Source: a virus. From it: a stretch of 43,896 bases of DNA. The first letter of the stretch is position 1; each line of letters starts with the position of its first letter. The DNA lies in IMG/VR virus record IMGVR_UViG_3300028364_000058, positions 1 through 43,896 of that record, one strand, 5' to 3'. Of the stretch, positions 1 to 6,606 are shown one piece after another. A program made the position numbers and the translations under genes. Below the pieces are notes generated by a model. It ran no database searches, was not told where the DNA came from, and saw nothing but the letters and a program-made list of their open reading frames with translations.

Positions 1-125
1 GTTACGGATGATGACTTTTTCATGTCACAGTTACGTGCTTATTTAAGGCACGAGTGTTTATTACACTAACCCGTTTATCCTCGTACCCAATACCCTCTAA
101 GTATTGACCGACAACAGAGCATTAG
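1..125. other. Left edge, no gene recognised
   Basis: No convincing coding frame or tRNA is seen. Several short hairpins are present: a CGTGC/GCACG stem near 35-53, and a CAATAC/GTATTG stem with a seven-base loop near 90-115. The stretch may belong to a structured or processed transcript leading out of the tRNA group to its right, but no RNA family is recognised. Confidence 0.3.
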
Positions 126-199
126 CGGTGACGACCAGACTCGAACTGGCGACCTTCGGAGTGACAGTCCGATATTCTAACCAACTGAACTACGCCACC
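126..199 (-). tRNA. tRNA-Asp (GTC)
   Basis: Read on the minus strand, a cloverleaf forms. The acceptor stem is GGTGGCG/CGTCACC with one G-U pair. The D arm contains AGTTGGTTAGA. The anticodon stem TCGGA/TCCGA closes the loop CTGTCAC, giving anticodon GTC. The T arm has loop TTCGAGT, and the discriminator base is G, as usual for tRNA-Asp. CCA is not encoded. It is the first of three minus-strand tRNAs in the first 1.2 kb, all of which show GTC in the anticodon position. Confidence 0.9.
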
Positions 200-238
200 A
201 AATAATTTTCATAAAATTTAATCCTTTTTCTAATTGCA

Positions 239-868
239 TTATAAATTTCTACCCAATCTCCATCCATCTGGTATCTCATCACCATTTAATATTTTTTTAT
301 TTTCGATGTCGTTAGTTACCCAACAAGTCCCGTATTGTGAATTTTTTTGTCCAGTTCTTTCACTTGCTTTTATTGACATTTTCCTTTTAGTTTCTTCCGA
401 ATGATGTTTACCTTCAAAAGTATTATAATTATATTTACCCTTTTCATGATTTTCCTTTCTATGAAAATTCAAATTATTTATTGTTTTTTCTCTAAACTCT
501 GGGTCATTTTTCAATTTTAATAATCTTGCATTACTACCAGCGATAATCCAATTTCTTTGTTTTTCAGGTAATTGTGCACCACCATTACCACCAACCATTA
601 AGTTCATACAATCCTTTTTTGCTACTTCATCCAATGTCACAATTTTCGTTTCAGATTCTTTCAAAGAACTTCGGTCTGAACAAAACTCAACGATTTCTCG
701 TTGATGACAGTCTTTACTATACTTATTAATTGAGTATCTTAATCTTCTACCTGACCCCAAATAACCATCATTAAGGTTATCTGTACTATGCATCCCATAA
801 TAATAACGACCAGTTACGGTATTCGTTGTCTTATAAATGAAGTGATACTTCTTTTCTTTTCTTGCCAT
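239..868 (-). CDS. GIY-YIG homing endonuclease (Seg-like)
   Basis: A 209-residue protein with an N-terminal GIY-YIG nuclease domain: FIYKTTN near residues 10-16, followed by RYYYGMHST and DGYLGSG near 20-40. A helix with E71-type acid residues follows. The C-terminal half has a NUMOD3-like DNA-binding motif (GKHHSEETKRKMS). Free-standing T4 Seg enzymes share this plan and spread by cutting related phage genomes at specific sites. The gene lies among tRNA genes, a common homing target. A late-promoter-like element ends 15 bases before its ATG, so expression late in infection is likely; T4 I-TevI is also made late. No intron is visible around it. The exact target site cannot be inferred. Confidence 0.85.
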   Translation of the reverse strand: MARKEKKYHFIYKTTNTVTGRYYYGMHSTDNLNDGYLGSGRRLRYSINKYSKDCHQREIVEFCSDRSSLKESETKIVTLDEVAKKDCMNLMVGGNGGAQLPEKQRNWIIAGSNARLLKLKNDPEFREKTINNLNFHRKENHEKGKYNYNTFEGKHHSEETKRKMSIKASERTGQKNSQYGTCWVTNDIENKKILNGDEIPDGWRLGRNL

Positions 869-883
869 AATTTGTACTTTCTC

Positions 884-892
884 ATAAATACA
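884..892 (-). promoter_or_regulatory. Late-promoter element (TGTATTTAT)
   Basis: Minus-strand copy of the AGTATTTAT element, 15 bases upstream of the GIY-YIG gene start at 868. It lies between that gene and the next tRNA. Confidence 0.6.
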
Positions 893-917
893 AGAAAGTA
901 CAAAAAACGACCAAGAG

Positions 918-989
918 CCGAACGTGTCGGATTTGAACCGCTTCCTCTCATAGACAGTGAGAGATGTTAGCCATTACACCACACGCTCG
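918..989 (-). tRNA. tRNA-like gene, GTC in anticodon loop
   Basis: On the minus strand, acceptor CGAGCGT pairs with ACGTTCG, a D arm has the GTAATGGCTAACAT core, and a six-base-pair anticodon stem (CTCTCA/TGAGAG) closes the loop CTGTCTA, reading GTC (Asp). The T loop TTCAAAT is clear, but its stem has only three good pairs, and position 37 is T rather than a purine. The gene is therefore probably a tRNA-Asp variant or a decaying copy. An alternative acceptor register shifted by one base is also possible. Confidence 0.6.
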
Positions 990-1064
990 ATATGTGGGGT
1001 ACACCCTATTATGTACCCCTACCGATTTTATTTTAATTCCAATACGTCAATGAACTATTTCAAG

Positions 1065-1148
1065 CAGTCCTGACGGGACTCGAACCCGCATACATCTTTC
1101 GATGATACCACCGTGACAGGGTGGTCGCTTTCCATTCGCTTCAAAACT
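1065..1148 (-). tRNA. Class II-like tRNA with GTC anticodon
   Basis: An 84-base minus-strand cloverleaf. Acceptor AGTTTTG pairs with CAGGACT, with two G-U pairs. Anticodon stem CCACC/GGTGG closes CTGTCAC, reading GTC. The T arm GCGGG-TTCGAGT-CCCGT is perfect. Between the anticodon and T arms there is a long variable arm with a CATC-GAAA-GATG hairpin. Long variable arms normally mark Leu, Ser or Tyr tRNAs, so an Asp anticodon here is odd. The D arm pairs poorly. The isotype charged in the cell cannot be decided from sequence. Confidence 0.65.
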
Positions 1149-1155
1149 ATATAAC

Positions 1156-1189
1156 AACAAAAAAACCCGACTCTTTCGAAGTCGGGTTT
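1156..1189 (-). terminator. Rho-independent terminator
   Basis: A perfect ten-base-pair hairpin (AAACCCGACT/AGTCGGGTTT, seven-base loop) is followed on the minus strand by a run of seven T. It lies between the micro-ORF at 1212-1319 and the tRNA at 1065-1148. Confidence 0.85.
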
Positions 1190-1211
1190 CTGTTTCTTTC
1201 AAGTATATTTG

Positions 1212-1319
1212 TTATCCTATACCAATATCTGCAAACCCGACTGAGCATACCTCATCCGCATCATCTTCCCATAATAGGGCAACGAGTACGAGTGACAATA
1301 TGTTCATCAGGTTTTTCAT
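1212..1319 (-). CDS. Micro-ORF, MKNLMNI-type small protein
   Basis: A 35-codon frame that starts MKNLMNILSLVLVALLW, has a hydrophobic first half, then an acidic stretch EDDADE. It sits between a well-formed Bacteroidota-type promoter (1384-1414) and a strong terminator (1156-1189), so a short transcript is very likely. A second micro-ORF at 5518-5592 begins MKNLVNI and has the same promoter-ORF-terminator-tRNA layout. It could be a small membrane peptide or a leader peptide controlling read-through into the tRNAs. No family is recognised. A still smaller 12-codon frame (MKESLMKDIILD) precedes it. Confidence 0.45.
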   Translation of the reverse strand: MKNLMNILSLVLVALLWEDDADEVCSVGFADIGIG

Positions 1320-1383
1320 CTGTTTTAATTTTTTAATCTAAAATTATGTCTTTCATAAGACTTTCTTTCATGTAAATACGATG

Positions 1384-1414
1384 CAAAGATACAAAAGGTT
1401 ACAATAAATCCAAA
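1384..1414 (-). promoter_or_regulatory. Host-type (Bacteroidota) promoter
   Basis: On the minus strand, TTTG, then 19 bases, then TATCTTTG. This matches the Bacteroidota primary-sigma consensus (TTTG at -33 and TAnnTTTG at -7). It drives leftward transcription into the micro-ORF and possibly the tRNA group. Confidence 0.8.
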
Positions 1415-1439
1415 CTTTTTCACATAAAAAGTGAAATTT

Positions 1440-1742
1440 TTAATTTGATGGTGTATAATCTTTAAGATATTGACGCACTTCTTTTGAGTAATCATCATTA
1501 TTAATTCCACCACCCACGCCTAAACCAAGAATAATACCATTAAAAAAATCGAACGGTGTCATGGTTTCCATATATTTTTTCTTTAAGGCATTAATTTCAT
1601 TAGATAGTTCAAATTTTTTGTTATCGTTATACGTTTCACCTTCTTGTTGATTTGGTTCACGACCGAACACCTCATTCGTTGGCATTCCAGCCACTTTGTG
1701 CATGGCTTCGAAAAGCATTTTCTTTGAATTGTCTTGTCCCAT
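1440..1742 (-). CDS. Small accessory protein, packaging-peptide family
   Basis: A 100-residue protein of unknown function. Its N-terminus (MGQDNSKKMLFEAMHKV, then a T-N-E) resembles the N-termini of the proteins at 10054 (MGQNKERLFEVMGRLDK), 1770 and 37626, which suggests a common capsid-targeting or processing signal. A Gly-rich hydrophobic stretch (FFNGIILGLGVGGG) lies near residues 65-80, and the C-terminal part is charged. It starts 27 bases after the stop of the gene at 1770-2504, so the two are probably co-transcribed from the late element at 2521-2529. No own promoter is seen. Confidence 0.65.
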   Translation of the reverse strand: MGQDNSKKMLFEAMHKVAGMPTNEVFGREPNQQEGETYNDNKKFELSNEINALKKKYMETMTPFDFFNGIILGLGVGGGINNDDYSKEVRQYLKDYTPSN

Positions 1743-1769
1743 TATTATTTTTATTACGTGGTTTTATTT

Positions 1770-2504
1770 TTATCTTCTTATTACCTGATTTAGTGGGATG
1801 TTATAACCATATGGGTCGATAACTGGCTTTCCGCTAACCCATACGATTTCCAACCAATCAGAGGTTTGTGGGTCACCTGAACCAAAGGCATCTCTGACTT
1901 TGGCAGCTTCTCCGTCATCACTTAACATGATTTCATATCCACCTGCATTTGAAAGCACATATACACCATGAGTTTCGAATTCTTCTTCCTGTTCTTCCTC
2001 TAATGCTCTTAAACGCTTTAATCTTTCACCCTCTTTTTCTGGGTCGTAAAAATCTTTACCACTTTTATAATTTTTATTTATCGCATCTGGGTCATAACCC
2101 GCAACATAACCACCAGAATCCGTTACACCACCCATTTGAGGTGTGTTATGAATGTTTTCACTTACTCCACCATATTTATCAACTAAGTCCTGATACATCA
2201 TAGAAGCCAATTCGCTTTCCTCGTCCTCGATGCCCTTGGACATTGGAGACGGTCTGAATTCCGATGTACTCAATGCCGAATACAGATTACTGTTTTGTCC
2301 ACCATGATAATCATTGGCAAACCAATAAATAGCGGATTCGATATCAAAATCGTCTTCAGTATGATATTTAGTTCTAAGAAATTCTTGCATTTCTTCTTTA
2401 CTGGGGTCATCACTAACTCGACTGCCACCCATTTCTTCATTTAATTGGGGTTTAAATGTTTTATCAAGACGTTGCATGACTTCATTAATTCTTTCTATGC
2501 TCAT
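1770..2504 (-). CDS. Accessory virion-like protein with packaging-type N-terminus
   Basis: A 244-residue protein, function unknown. Residues 1-25 contain INEVMQRLDKTFKPQLNEE, a close match to the N-termini at 10054 and 37626, ending in an L-N-E site typical for T4-type prohead protease cleavage. Next comes a conserved-looking segment (SAIYWFANDYHGGQ, then SNLYSALSTSEFRPSP, near residues 55-90), an acidic coiled segment (RALEEEQEEEFE) and a C-terminal part that reads like a small beta domain. It has a late-promoter element 16 bases upstream. I infer a protein packed into the head and possibly injected; this is not proven by the sequence. Confidence 0.7.
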   Translation of the reverse strand: MSIERINEVMQRLDKTFKPQLNEEMGGSRVSDDPSKEEMQEFLRTKYHTEDDFDIESAIYWFANDYHGGQNSNLYSALSTSEFRPSPMSKGIEDEESELASMMYQDLVDKYGGVSENIHNTPQMGGVTDSGGYVAGYDPDAINKNYKSGKDFYDPEKEGERLKRLRALEEEQEEEFETHGVYVLSNAGGYEIMLSDDGEAAKVRDAFGSGDPQTSDWLEIVWVSGKPVIDPYGYNIPLNQVIRR

Positions 2505-2520
2505 AACTGGAATATTTTCT

Positions 2521-2529
2521 ATAAATACG
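2521..2529 (-). promoter_or_regulatory. Late-promoter element (CGTATTTAT)
   Basis: Minus-strand copy, 16 bases before the ATG at 2504. It serves the two-gene unit 2504-1440. Confidence 0.65.
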
Positions 2530-2585
2530 CTGTAATTATAGAAAGTTCTGGCACGTATATTGCTTTTTAATTAAAAACACACATA

Positions 2586-3458
2586 ATGAAAAAAATATTC
2601 ACACTATTATTACTTACGCTTTTCGGTTTGGCTTTGATTGCACAAGACCGAGAACTTAGCGATTATGAAAAATACCACATGCAAAAAGAAGCCGAAATGC
2701 TTGCGGAAACCGATACAACTGATACCGATACGGTTGTGGTTGTTATCAGGGAAGAATCGAAGCCACAAGTCATTAACAACTACTATATCGACAATGAACC
2801 CGATATGCGTTTCAGATTGACATTTGGTTACAGATATCCGTATTACAGTCATTACTACGACCCTTGGTATTACGATTATGGTTATTATAACAGGTATTAT
2901 CCATATTATAGATACTCATATCGTCATAGCTACCACCCCAGATATTATTATGGATACAATCACTATTATCCAAAACATACCCATTACTATCCAAAACACG
3001 ATAGATATACGGCAACAAGCGCATTGAGTTCCAGACGAAATTATTATAAACCGTATACCAGAACCCATAGTAGTGGAACAATTAATAAACCTGTCACGAC
3101 ACGAAAGACCAGATATACTTCAACACATAATAAACCCAGAACACAGACAAGAGAAAGTTATAACAGACCCGTCACCAGTACCAGACCAATAAGTACAACA
3201 ACACGTACTCAATCACGTACAACTAGAAGCACGTATTCACGTCCGTCTACAAGTACTCGTAGTAGTTCTTCATATAGTAAACCAACACAAAGTCGTTCAA
3301 GTAGCTATGTTGCTCCGTCAAGAGCACCGTCAAGAAGTTATAGTGCTCCGTCAAGAAGCACAGCACCCACAAGGTCAAGTAGTGGTTATTCGAGAAGCAG
3401 TTCTTCTTCACGTGGAAGTGCGACCCGAAGCAGTTCCAGTAGCAGAGGCAGGAGATAA
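2586..3458 (+). CDS. Secreted Tyr-rich / Ser-Thr-Arg-rich low-complexity protein
   Basis: A 290-residue protein starting with a clear signal peptide (MKKIFTLLLLTLFGLALIA, predicted cut before QDRE; no lipobox Cys). After an acidic linker (TDTTDTDTVVVV) comes a Tyr/His/Pro-rich block near residues 75-145 (many YY, HYY and YYP units), then about 130 residues made mostly of Ser, Thr, Arg and Tyr with repeated SRSSS, APSR and TRPxS units. It is predicted to leave the cytoplasm of the host. Such architecture resembles secreted Bacteroidota cell-surface proteins more than virion parts. It lacks the late element, so it may be a lysogenic-conversion-style moron or an envelope modifier. No enzymatic motif is visible. 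Confidence 0.75.
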   Translation: MKKIFTLLLLTLFGLALIAQDRELSDYEKYHMQKEAEMLAETDTTDTDTVVVVIREESKPQVINNYYIDNEPDMRFRLTFGYRYPYYSHYYDPWYYDYGYYNRYYPYYRYSYRHSYHPRYYYGYNHYYPKHTHYYPKHDRYTATSALSSRRNYYKPYTRTHSSGTINKPVTTRKTRYTSTHNKPRTQTRESYNRPVTSTRPISTTTRTQSRTTRSTYSRPSTSTRSSSSYSKPTQSRSSSYVAPSRAPSRSYSAPSRSTAPTRSSSGYSRSSSSSRGSATRSSSSSRGRR

Positions 3459-3469
3459 TTGTTCTGCGT

Positions 3470-3706
3470 TCATAGTTGTATGTTATTATCTCTGGCGAAA
3501 TTCTGAACATATTTTTTCAGGTTTTCGATTATTTCTTGTTTTTCGAGTTTCTCATCTACGTTTTGTAGTGATAAATACAGGTCTTGAACAAACTCAAGAA
3601 GCTCGTCTTGTTTATTATAATTTGATTCAAACGTCAGGTCAATGACTTTGCCTTCTAATTCGGCAATCTTATCTTCAAGTTCGGCTATGCGTTCTTGCTC
3701 CGTCAT
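3470..3706 (-). CDS. Small coiled-coil protein
   Basis: A 78-residue, strongly charged protein. Residues 1-28 show clean heptads (IAELEDKIAELEGKVIDL), and the rest is predicted helical (EKLEKQEIIENLKKYVQNFA). No family is recognised. The gene converges on the secreted-protein gene, with 11 bases between stops. A Bacteroidota-type -7 element (TATTTTTG) ends four bases before the ATG, with TTG 20 bases further upstream, so the mRNA may be leaderless and made early. The start region is overlapped by a TTTCACA/TGTGAAA dyad. Function is unknown; it may be a regulator or a multimer-forming adaptor. Confidence 0.65.
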   Translation of the reverse strand: MTEQERIAELEDKIAELEGKVIDLTFESNYNKQDELLEFVQDLYLSLQNVDEKLEKQEIIENLKKYVQNFARDNNIQL

Positions 3707-3710
3707 TTCA

Positions 3711-3741
3711 CAAAAATAATCTAATTATGTGAAATTATCAA
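3711..3741 (-). promoter_or_regulatory. Host-type promoter, possibly leaderless
   Basis: On the minus strand, TTG, 20 bases, TATTTTTG, then TGAA and ATG. The transcription start would fall at or very near the ATG of the gene at 3706. An inverted repeat (TTTCACA at 3706-3712, TGTGAAA at 3728-3734) covers the -7 element and could be an operator. Confidence 0.5.
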
Positions 3742-3749
3742 GTATTTAT
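3741..3749 (+). promoter_or_regulatory. Late-promoter element (AGTATTTAT)
   Basis: Lies 16 bases before the preferred ATG at 3766. Its last T is within an ATG at 3748, so that earlier start would fall inside the promoter element and is not favoured. Confidence 0.65.
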
Positions 3750-3765
3750 GATAAACGAAATTGAT

Positions 3766-4314
3766 ATGAAAAATAAGATACTTATTGCTGATGACAATGC
3801 GATTAATTACCAACTATTGTCAGAAATTCTTAAAGATAAGGATATTGAATTATTGTGGGCGAAAAATGGTGAGGAAGCCGTTACGAAATACAAAGAAAAC
3901 CCCGACATTAAAATAGTGTTAATGGATATAAATATGCCAATAATGAATGGTAATCAGGCAGCGGATAAAATCAAAGAATTAAATAATGATGTTCCGATTA
4001 TCGGCATAACTGGCTGTTATGGAATGTCTATTAGTGGAACATCTCTTGACGAATGTCTATATAAACCAATAAGCGGGGGAGTATTATTGGATGTGATAGA
4101 TTGTCATGTCAAAAATTTATGTGATGAGTTATTGCAACGAGAATCAGAAAAAGAAAGTCTATGGGCAGAATCAGAAAAAGAATTGATACACGTTTTATCA
4201 GGTGTAGCTGAATTACTTAAAATGAGTGACAACATAAATAAAAATCAATTCAAAGAAATTGAGAATAAACTTAATGAGATTAAATCAGTGCTGAACCAAA
4301 AAAGTGGGAAGTAA
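3766..4314 (+). CDS. Response-regulator receiver (REC) protein
   Basis: A 182-residue protein with a full receiver domain: acidic pair D9-D10 (ILIADDN), phospho-acceptor D54 (VLMDINMP), T82 (IGITG) and K100 (LYKP). All residues needed for phosphorylation and switching are present. There is no DNA-binding output domain. Instead, a helical tail (near 120-175) contains W-A-ESEKE, then VLSGVAELL, which closely matches the tail of the membrane-anchored protein at 25855-26274. The start is placed at 3766 because the frame's earlier ATG at 3748 overlaps the late-promoter element and MKNKILIADD is the usual REC beginning. It probably receives phosphate from a host kinase or works as a phosphorylation-dependent adaptor; phage REC proteins are uncommon. 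Confidence 0.85.
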   Translation: MKNKILIADDNAINYQLLSEILKDKDIELLWAKNGEEAVTKYKENPDIKIVLMDINMPIMNGNQAADKIKELNNDVPIIGITGCYGMSISGTSLDECLYKPISGGVLLDVIDCHVKNLCDELLQRESEKESLWAESEKELIHVLSGVAELLKMSDNINKNQFKEIENKLNEIKSVLNQKSGK

Positions 4315-4332
4315 TGATATTGTGAACTTATA

Positions 4333-4341
4333 AGTATTTAT
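4333..4341 (+). promoter_or_regulatory. Late-promoter element (AGTATTTAT)
   Basis: Only four bases separate it from the ATG at 4346, the shortest spacing in the window. If it is a promoter, the message would be leaderless or would use a later start. Confidence 0.5.
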
Positions 4342-4345
4342 TGAT

Positions 4346-5024
4346 ATGAATATCATAGATATAATCAATGAAGAAATCGGTGCTACGCTTTTTGAGAACA
4401 TGGTATGGTTTCACGGCACACCCGATGCCAGAGAAGTGAAACAAACGGGATTCGCTCCCAGAACCAATACCACTGATTATATCATCGACCCCAAGAAATG
4501 GCACGAACTTCAAAGCCAGATGCAAGACGCACAAGCAGGGGTCTAATGAAGACCAGTATTTCCAACTCTTAGACCAAGCTGGTGAACTTAGAAAATCCAT
4601 GACATATAAGAAACCCATATATTTTACCAATAAAAGAGGTGTCGCCAGCACCTATGCCAACCCACATAGGTCATTGGATTATCAGGGTTCGGAGCCACAG
4701 GTCTTACAAGCAGAGATAGATGATAGTGGAAACGTCCTTAAAGTTCCAGCACATGATGAGAGATTTCGTGGAATTCCAGTGGAAACCGTAAGACAAGCAC
4801 TTCAGGGCACAGGTATTGGTGACGAAGAAATTAATAAGTATTTCGCCATGTTTCCCACGGAACTCCGAAAAGACAGAATGTCGGCAGAAACTCTGGCTAT
4901 AATAGCACAATTACTGGGATTTGATATCGTGGATGTGCTTGGAGTGCTGGATAGTTATCACGGGGGCACGGTTCAATCAAATGTCCGAATGGTATTCGAC
5001 CCCCAGAGAATAAAAATGCTTTAG
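4346..5024 (+). pseudogene. ADP-ribosyltransferase-like gene with one-base frameshift
   Basis: Two frames together encode one protein. The first (4346-4546) starts MNIIDIINEEIGATLFEN and runs through WFHGTPDAREVKQTGFAPR. The second frame resumes just after the GGGG run at 4538-4541 with SNEDQYFQLLDQAGELRKS and continues through PIYFTNKRGVASTYANP to the stop at 5022-5024. Removing one G from the run restores a single frame of about 225 residues. The order FHGT, then YFTN with A-x-x-YA, then a late beta strand (VRMVFDP) resembles ADP-ribosyltransferase-fold proteins of phages. The homopolymer makes a sequencing error as likely as a true mutation. The N-terminal peptide with L-F-E could be a capsid-targeting sequence. 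A late element precedes it. Confidence 0.65.
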
Positions 5025-5097
5025 TTGACCCACTAGGACTCGAACCTAGACTCTTCTGGACCAAAACCAGACGTGTTGCCAATTACACCATAGGTCA
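5025..5097 (-). tRNA. tRNA-Gln (TTG)
   Basis: Minus strand: acceptor TGACCTA/TGGGTCA, D arm ATGGTGTAATTGGCAACAC, anticodon stem TCTGG/CCAGA closing TTTTGGT (anticodon TTG), and T arm with loop TTCGAGT and a good five-pair stem CTAGG/CCTAG. The discriminator base is A. CCA is not encoded. The gene abuts the stop codon of the convergent frameshifted gene with no spacer. Confidence 0.9.
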
Positions 5098-5367
5098 ATA
5101 ATATAGAGTGGCGCAGTCTTCTTGTGACTTACTTTCAACGGAGTGTATGCCGTGACCACTCAATTACGGTTAACCAAATAACCACTACTTGAGTTCATCA
5201 AGTGTTTCGTAATCCTATTGTTTTGCAATTATACGAAAATAAATATAAATTGTTACAAAGAACTTTAAAATTGGTTGACCACATTTCATAATCCCAAATT
5301 ATGTATGTTACCTGATTACATCACATCCGCAATATTAAATTCAATATTTCAAAGAACTAAATTTTTG
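5098..5367. other. Non-coding gap between two tRNAs
   Basis: No coding frame is supported. Seen are a GAGTGG/CCACTC pair about 44 bases apart (5106-5162), a short ACTTGA/TCAAGT hairpin near 5190-5207 and a GTTAACC palindrome. These may be processing or spacer structures of a tRNA transcript; no RNA family is recognised. Confidence 0.3.
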
Positions 5368-5439
5368 TCTGGATGGTGCGAATCGAACGCACTACCCGAT
5401 GATTCCAATTCATCGTTGCTACCTTAGTCTCTCACCCAG
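5368..5439 (-). tRNA. tRNA-Pro (TGG)
   Basis: Minus strand: acceptor CTGGGTG/CATCCAG, anticodon stem GATGA/TCATC closing ATTGGAA (anticodon TGG), perfect T arm GTGCG-TTCGATT-CGCAC, discriminator A. The D loop has the expected GG, but the D stem pairs weakly. CCA is not encoded. Confidence 0.85.
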
Positions 5440-5455
5440 CTTTTCAACCACAAAC

Positions 5456-5486
5456 AAAAAAACCCCACTCTTTTCAGAATGGGGTT
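5456..5486 (-). terminator. Rho-independent terminator
   Basis: Seven-base-pair hairpin AACCCCA/TGGGGTT followed by a seven-T run on the minus strand. It lies between the micro-ORF at 5518-5592 and tRNA-Pro, matching the layout at 1156-1189. Confidence 0.8.
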
Positions 5487-5517
5487 CGTGTTTAACCTAA
5501 AACTTCGTTTCGAAAAA

Positions 5518-5592
5518 TTAAGTGTAGCTTCCCCATTCACCATCCTGTGGATGTTGTTGCGGTTGGGGTTGTATGTTCACTAAATTTTTCAT
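5518..5592 (-). CDS. Micro-ORF, MKNLVNI-type small protein
   Basis: A 24-codon frame beginning MKNLVNIQPQPQQ and ending with an acidic/aromatic tail (DGEWGSYT). It is preceded by an excellent Bacteroidota-type promoter (23 bases from the -7 element to ATG) and followed within about 35 bases by a terminator and then a tRNA. The first seven residues nearly equal those of the micro-ORF at 1212-1319, while the rest differs. The parallel design argues that the peptide is real or that the leader has a regulatory role. No known family. Confidence 0.45.
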   Translation of the reverse strand: MKNLVNIQPQPQQHPQDGEWGSYT

Positions 5593-5615
5593 CGTCTATG
5601 AATATTAATACTTTG

Positions 5616-5645
5616 CAAATATAAGCATTAAAATTATAAATACAA
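5616..5645 (-). promoter_or_regulatory. Host-type (Bacteroidota) promoter
   Basis: Minus strand: TTG, exactly 19 bases, TATATTTG. A TGTATTTAT string, similar to the late element, overlaps the -33 side, so the site could respond both early and late. Confidence 0.75.
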
Positions 5646-5959
5646 GGATTTTTCAAAAAAAATATTTAAATGAAAAAAGAGGTAATAGTAGCGAACATTT
5701 ACCCCTTTAACTGGTCGAAACCATAACAGTCCTAAACTGTATATCGTAAAAATGATTGCACCACAAAATGTGGTGCAATCAAATAAAATTAGTCAAGTCT
5801 CAAAATTTTACATAACCACTAACTGGCTTTAAAATTTTGAAAGCCATTCCTGACTTCATCAGACCTAACTTAATAACAATATTAAGCAATGACTTTCAAA
5901 TATAAATACTGAGAAACACAATAAATTTTACTAAACTTTTTAAATAATCAATATTTTTC
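5646..5959. other. Non-coding structured gap
   Basis: About 300 bases with no coding frame that I can support. It holds the strong hairpin at 5754-5780, a TGGCTTT/AAAGCCA hairpin at 5824-5846 and a small ACAG/CTGT stem near 5726-5740. It may be a small RNA or the start of the leftward tRNA transcript. Confidence 0.3.
5748..5780 (-). terminator. Strong hairpin, probable minus-strand terminator
   Basis: Eleven perfect base pairs (GATTGCACCAC/GTGGTGCAATC) around a five-base loop, followed on the minus strand by ATTTTTAC. The T run is short, so it could also be a stabilising stem of a small RNA. Confidence 0.55.
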
Positions 5960-5968
5960 AGTATTTAT
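5960..5968 (+). promoter_or_regulatory. Late-promoter element (AGTATTTAT)
   Basis: Followed by 20 bases and the GTG start at 5989. Confidence 0.65.
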
Positions 5969-5988
5969 AAAAAATAGAATTAGGAAAC

Positions 5989-6606
5989 GTGAAAGAAATC
6001 ATCAAAATCATCGCAGAAGAAGTTAAACAATTTGACTTTCTTGGTAACGATAAAAGACTTAAGGAGCAGGAAATCAACGATTTACTGATGAATGAAGAAC
6101 TACAAAAGCAGTTTATTTGTGACACACTTCTGGAAACAAATGATAAAGTAAAAACGGTAAATGTTGAAGATTCCCATATTACGGGGAACTGGGATGAAAG
6201 GAATACCGAGGATGCTGATAGATTGTCACTAGTATATTCAGTAGATGTTGATTATCACTACGATGGTGAAAAGCCACCCGTTAGATTTAACCTATATTTC
6301 CATGCAGATAAAATCGATATTAGTGTTGATGGTAGGTATGATGCTGGTCGTTGGGGTGGAACTATGGCAGACGCAATTGAACCCAGTGGTGAGTCATGGT
6401 ATGATGGTTTTGATTGGAGTGACATAAGTGTTACTCTATCTAATATGGATGATGATGAAATTGAATTTAAGGCATTTAAAAATGCACCCATTAAAATTCG
6501 AGAACTTTTTATTAAGCATTATGTTCAGAGTTTCATTGAAAGCGAAACTCTGGAATTAAGAACTGATGACCAAAAGGATAGTGTAGATATTACACCATAT
6601 TGTTAA
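5989..6606 (+). CDS. Unknown accessory protein
   Basis: A 205-residue acidic protein, GTG start. No upstream ATG exists in this frame between the late-promoter element and the GTG. The N-terminus MKEIIKIIAEEVKQF is an amphipathic helix similar in style to the starts at 4346 and 7925 (MNxxxEII-type), possibly a packaging signal. The middle alternates short strands rich in Asp, Tyr and Phe (VDVDYHYDGEKPPVRFNLYF, then WGGTMADAIEPSG), suggesting a beta-rich domain. The C-terminal part is helical. No family is recognised. The next gene begins directly after its stop (TAAATG), so the two form an operon. Confidence 0.7.
   Translation: MKEIIKIIAEEVKQFDFLGNDKRLKEQEINDLLMNEELQKQFICDTLLETNDKVKTVNVEDSHITGNWDERNTEDADRLSLVYSVDVDYHYDGEKPPVRFNLYFHADKIDISVDGRYDAGRWGGTMADAIEPSGESWYDGFDWSDISVTLSNMDDDEIEFKAFKNAPIKIRELFIKHYVQSFIESETLELRTDDQKDSVDITPYC

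Noticed and set aside
2610-3081. Several antisense frames over the secreted-protein gene
   Set aside because: They mirror low-complexity Tyr and Ser codons and have no promoter or spacing support.
5700-5760. Possible tRNA-Leu with TAG anticodon loop
   Set aside because: A four-pair stem with loop TTTAGGA is present, but acceptor and D arms cannot be formed.
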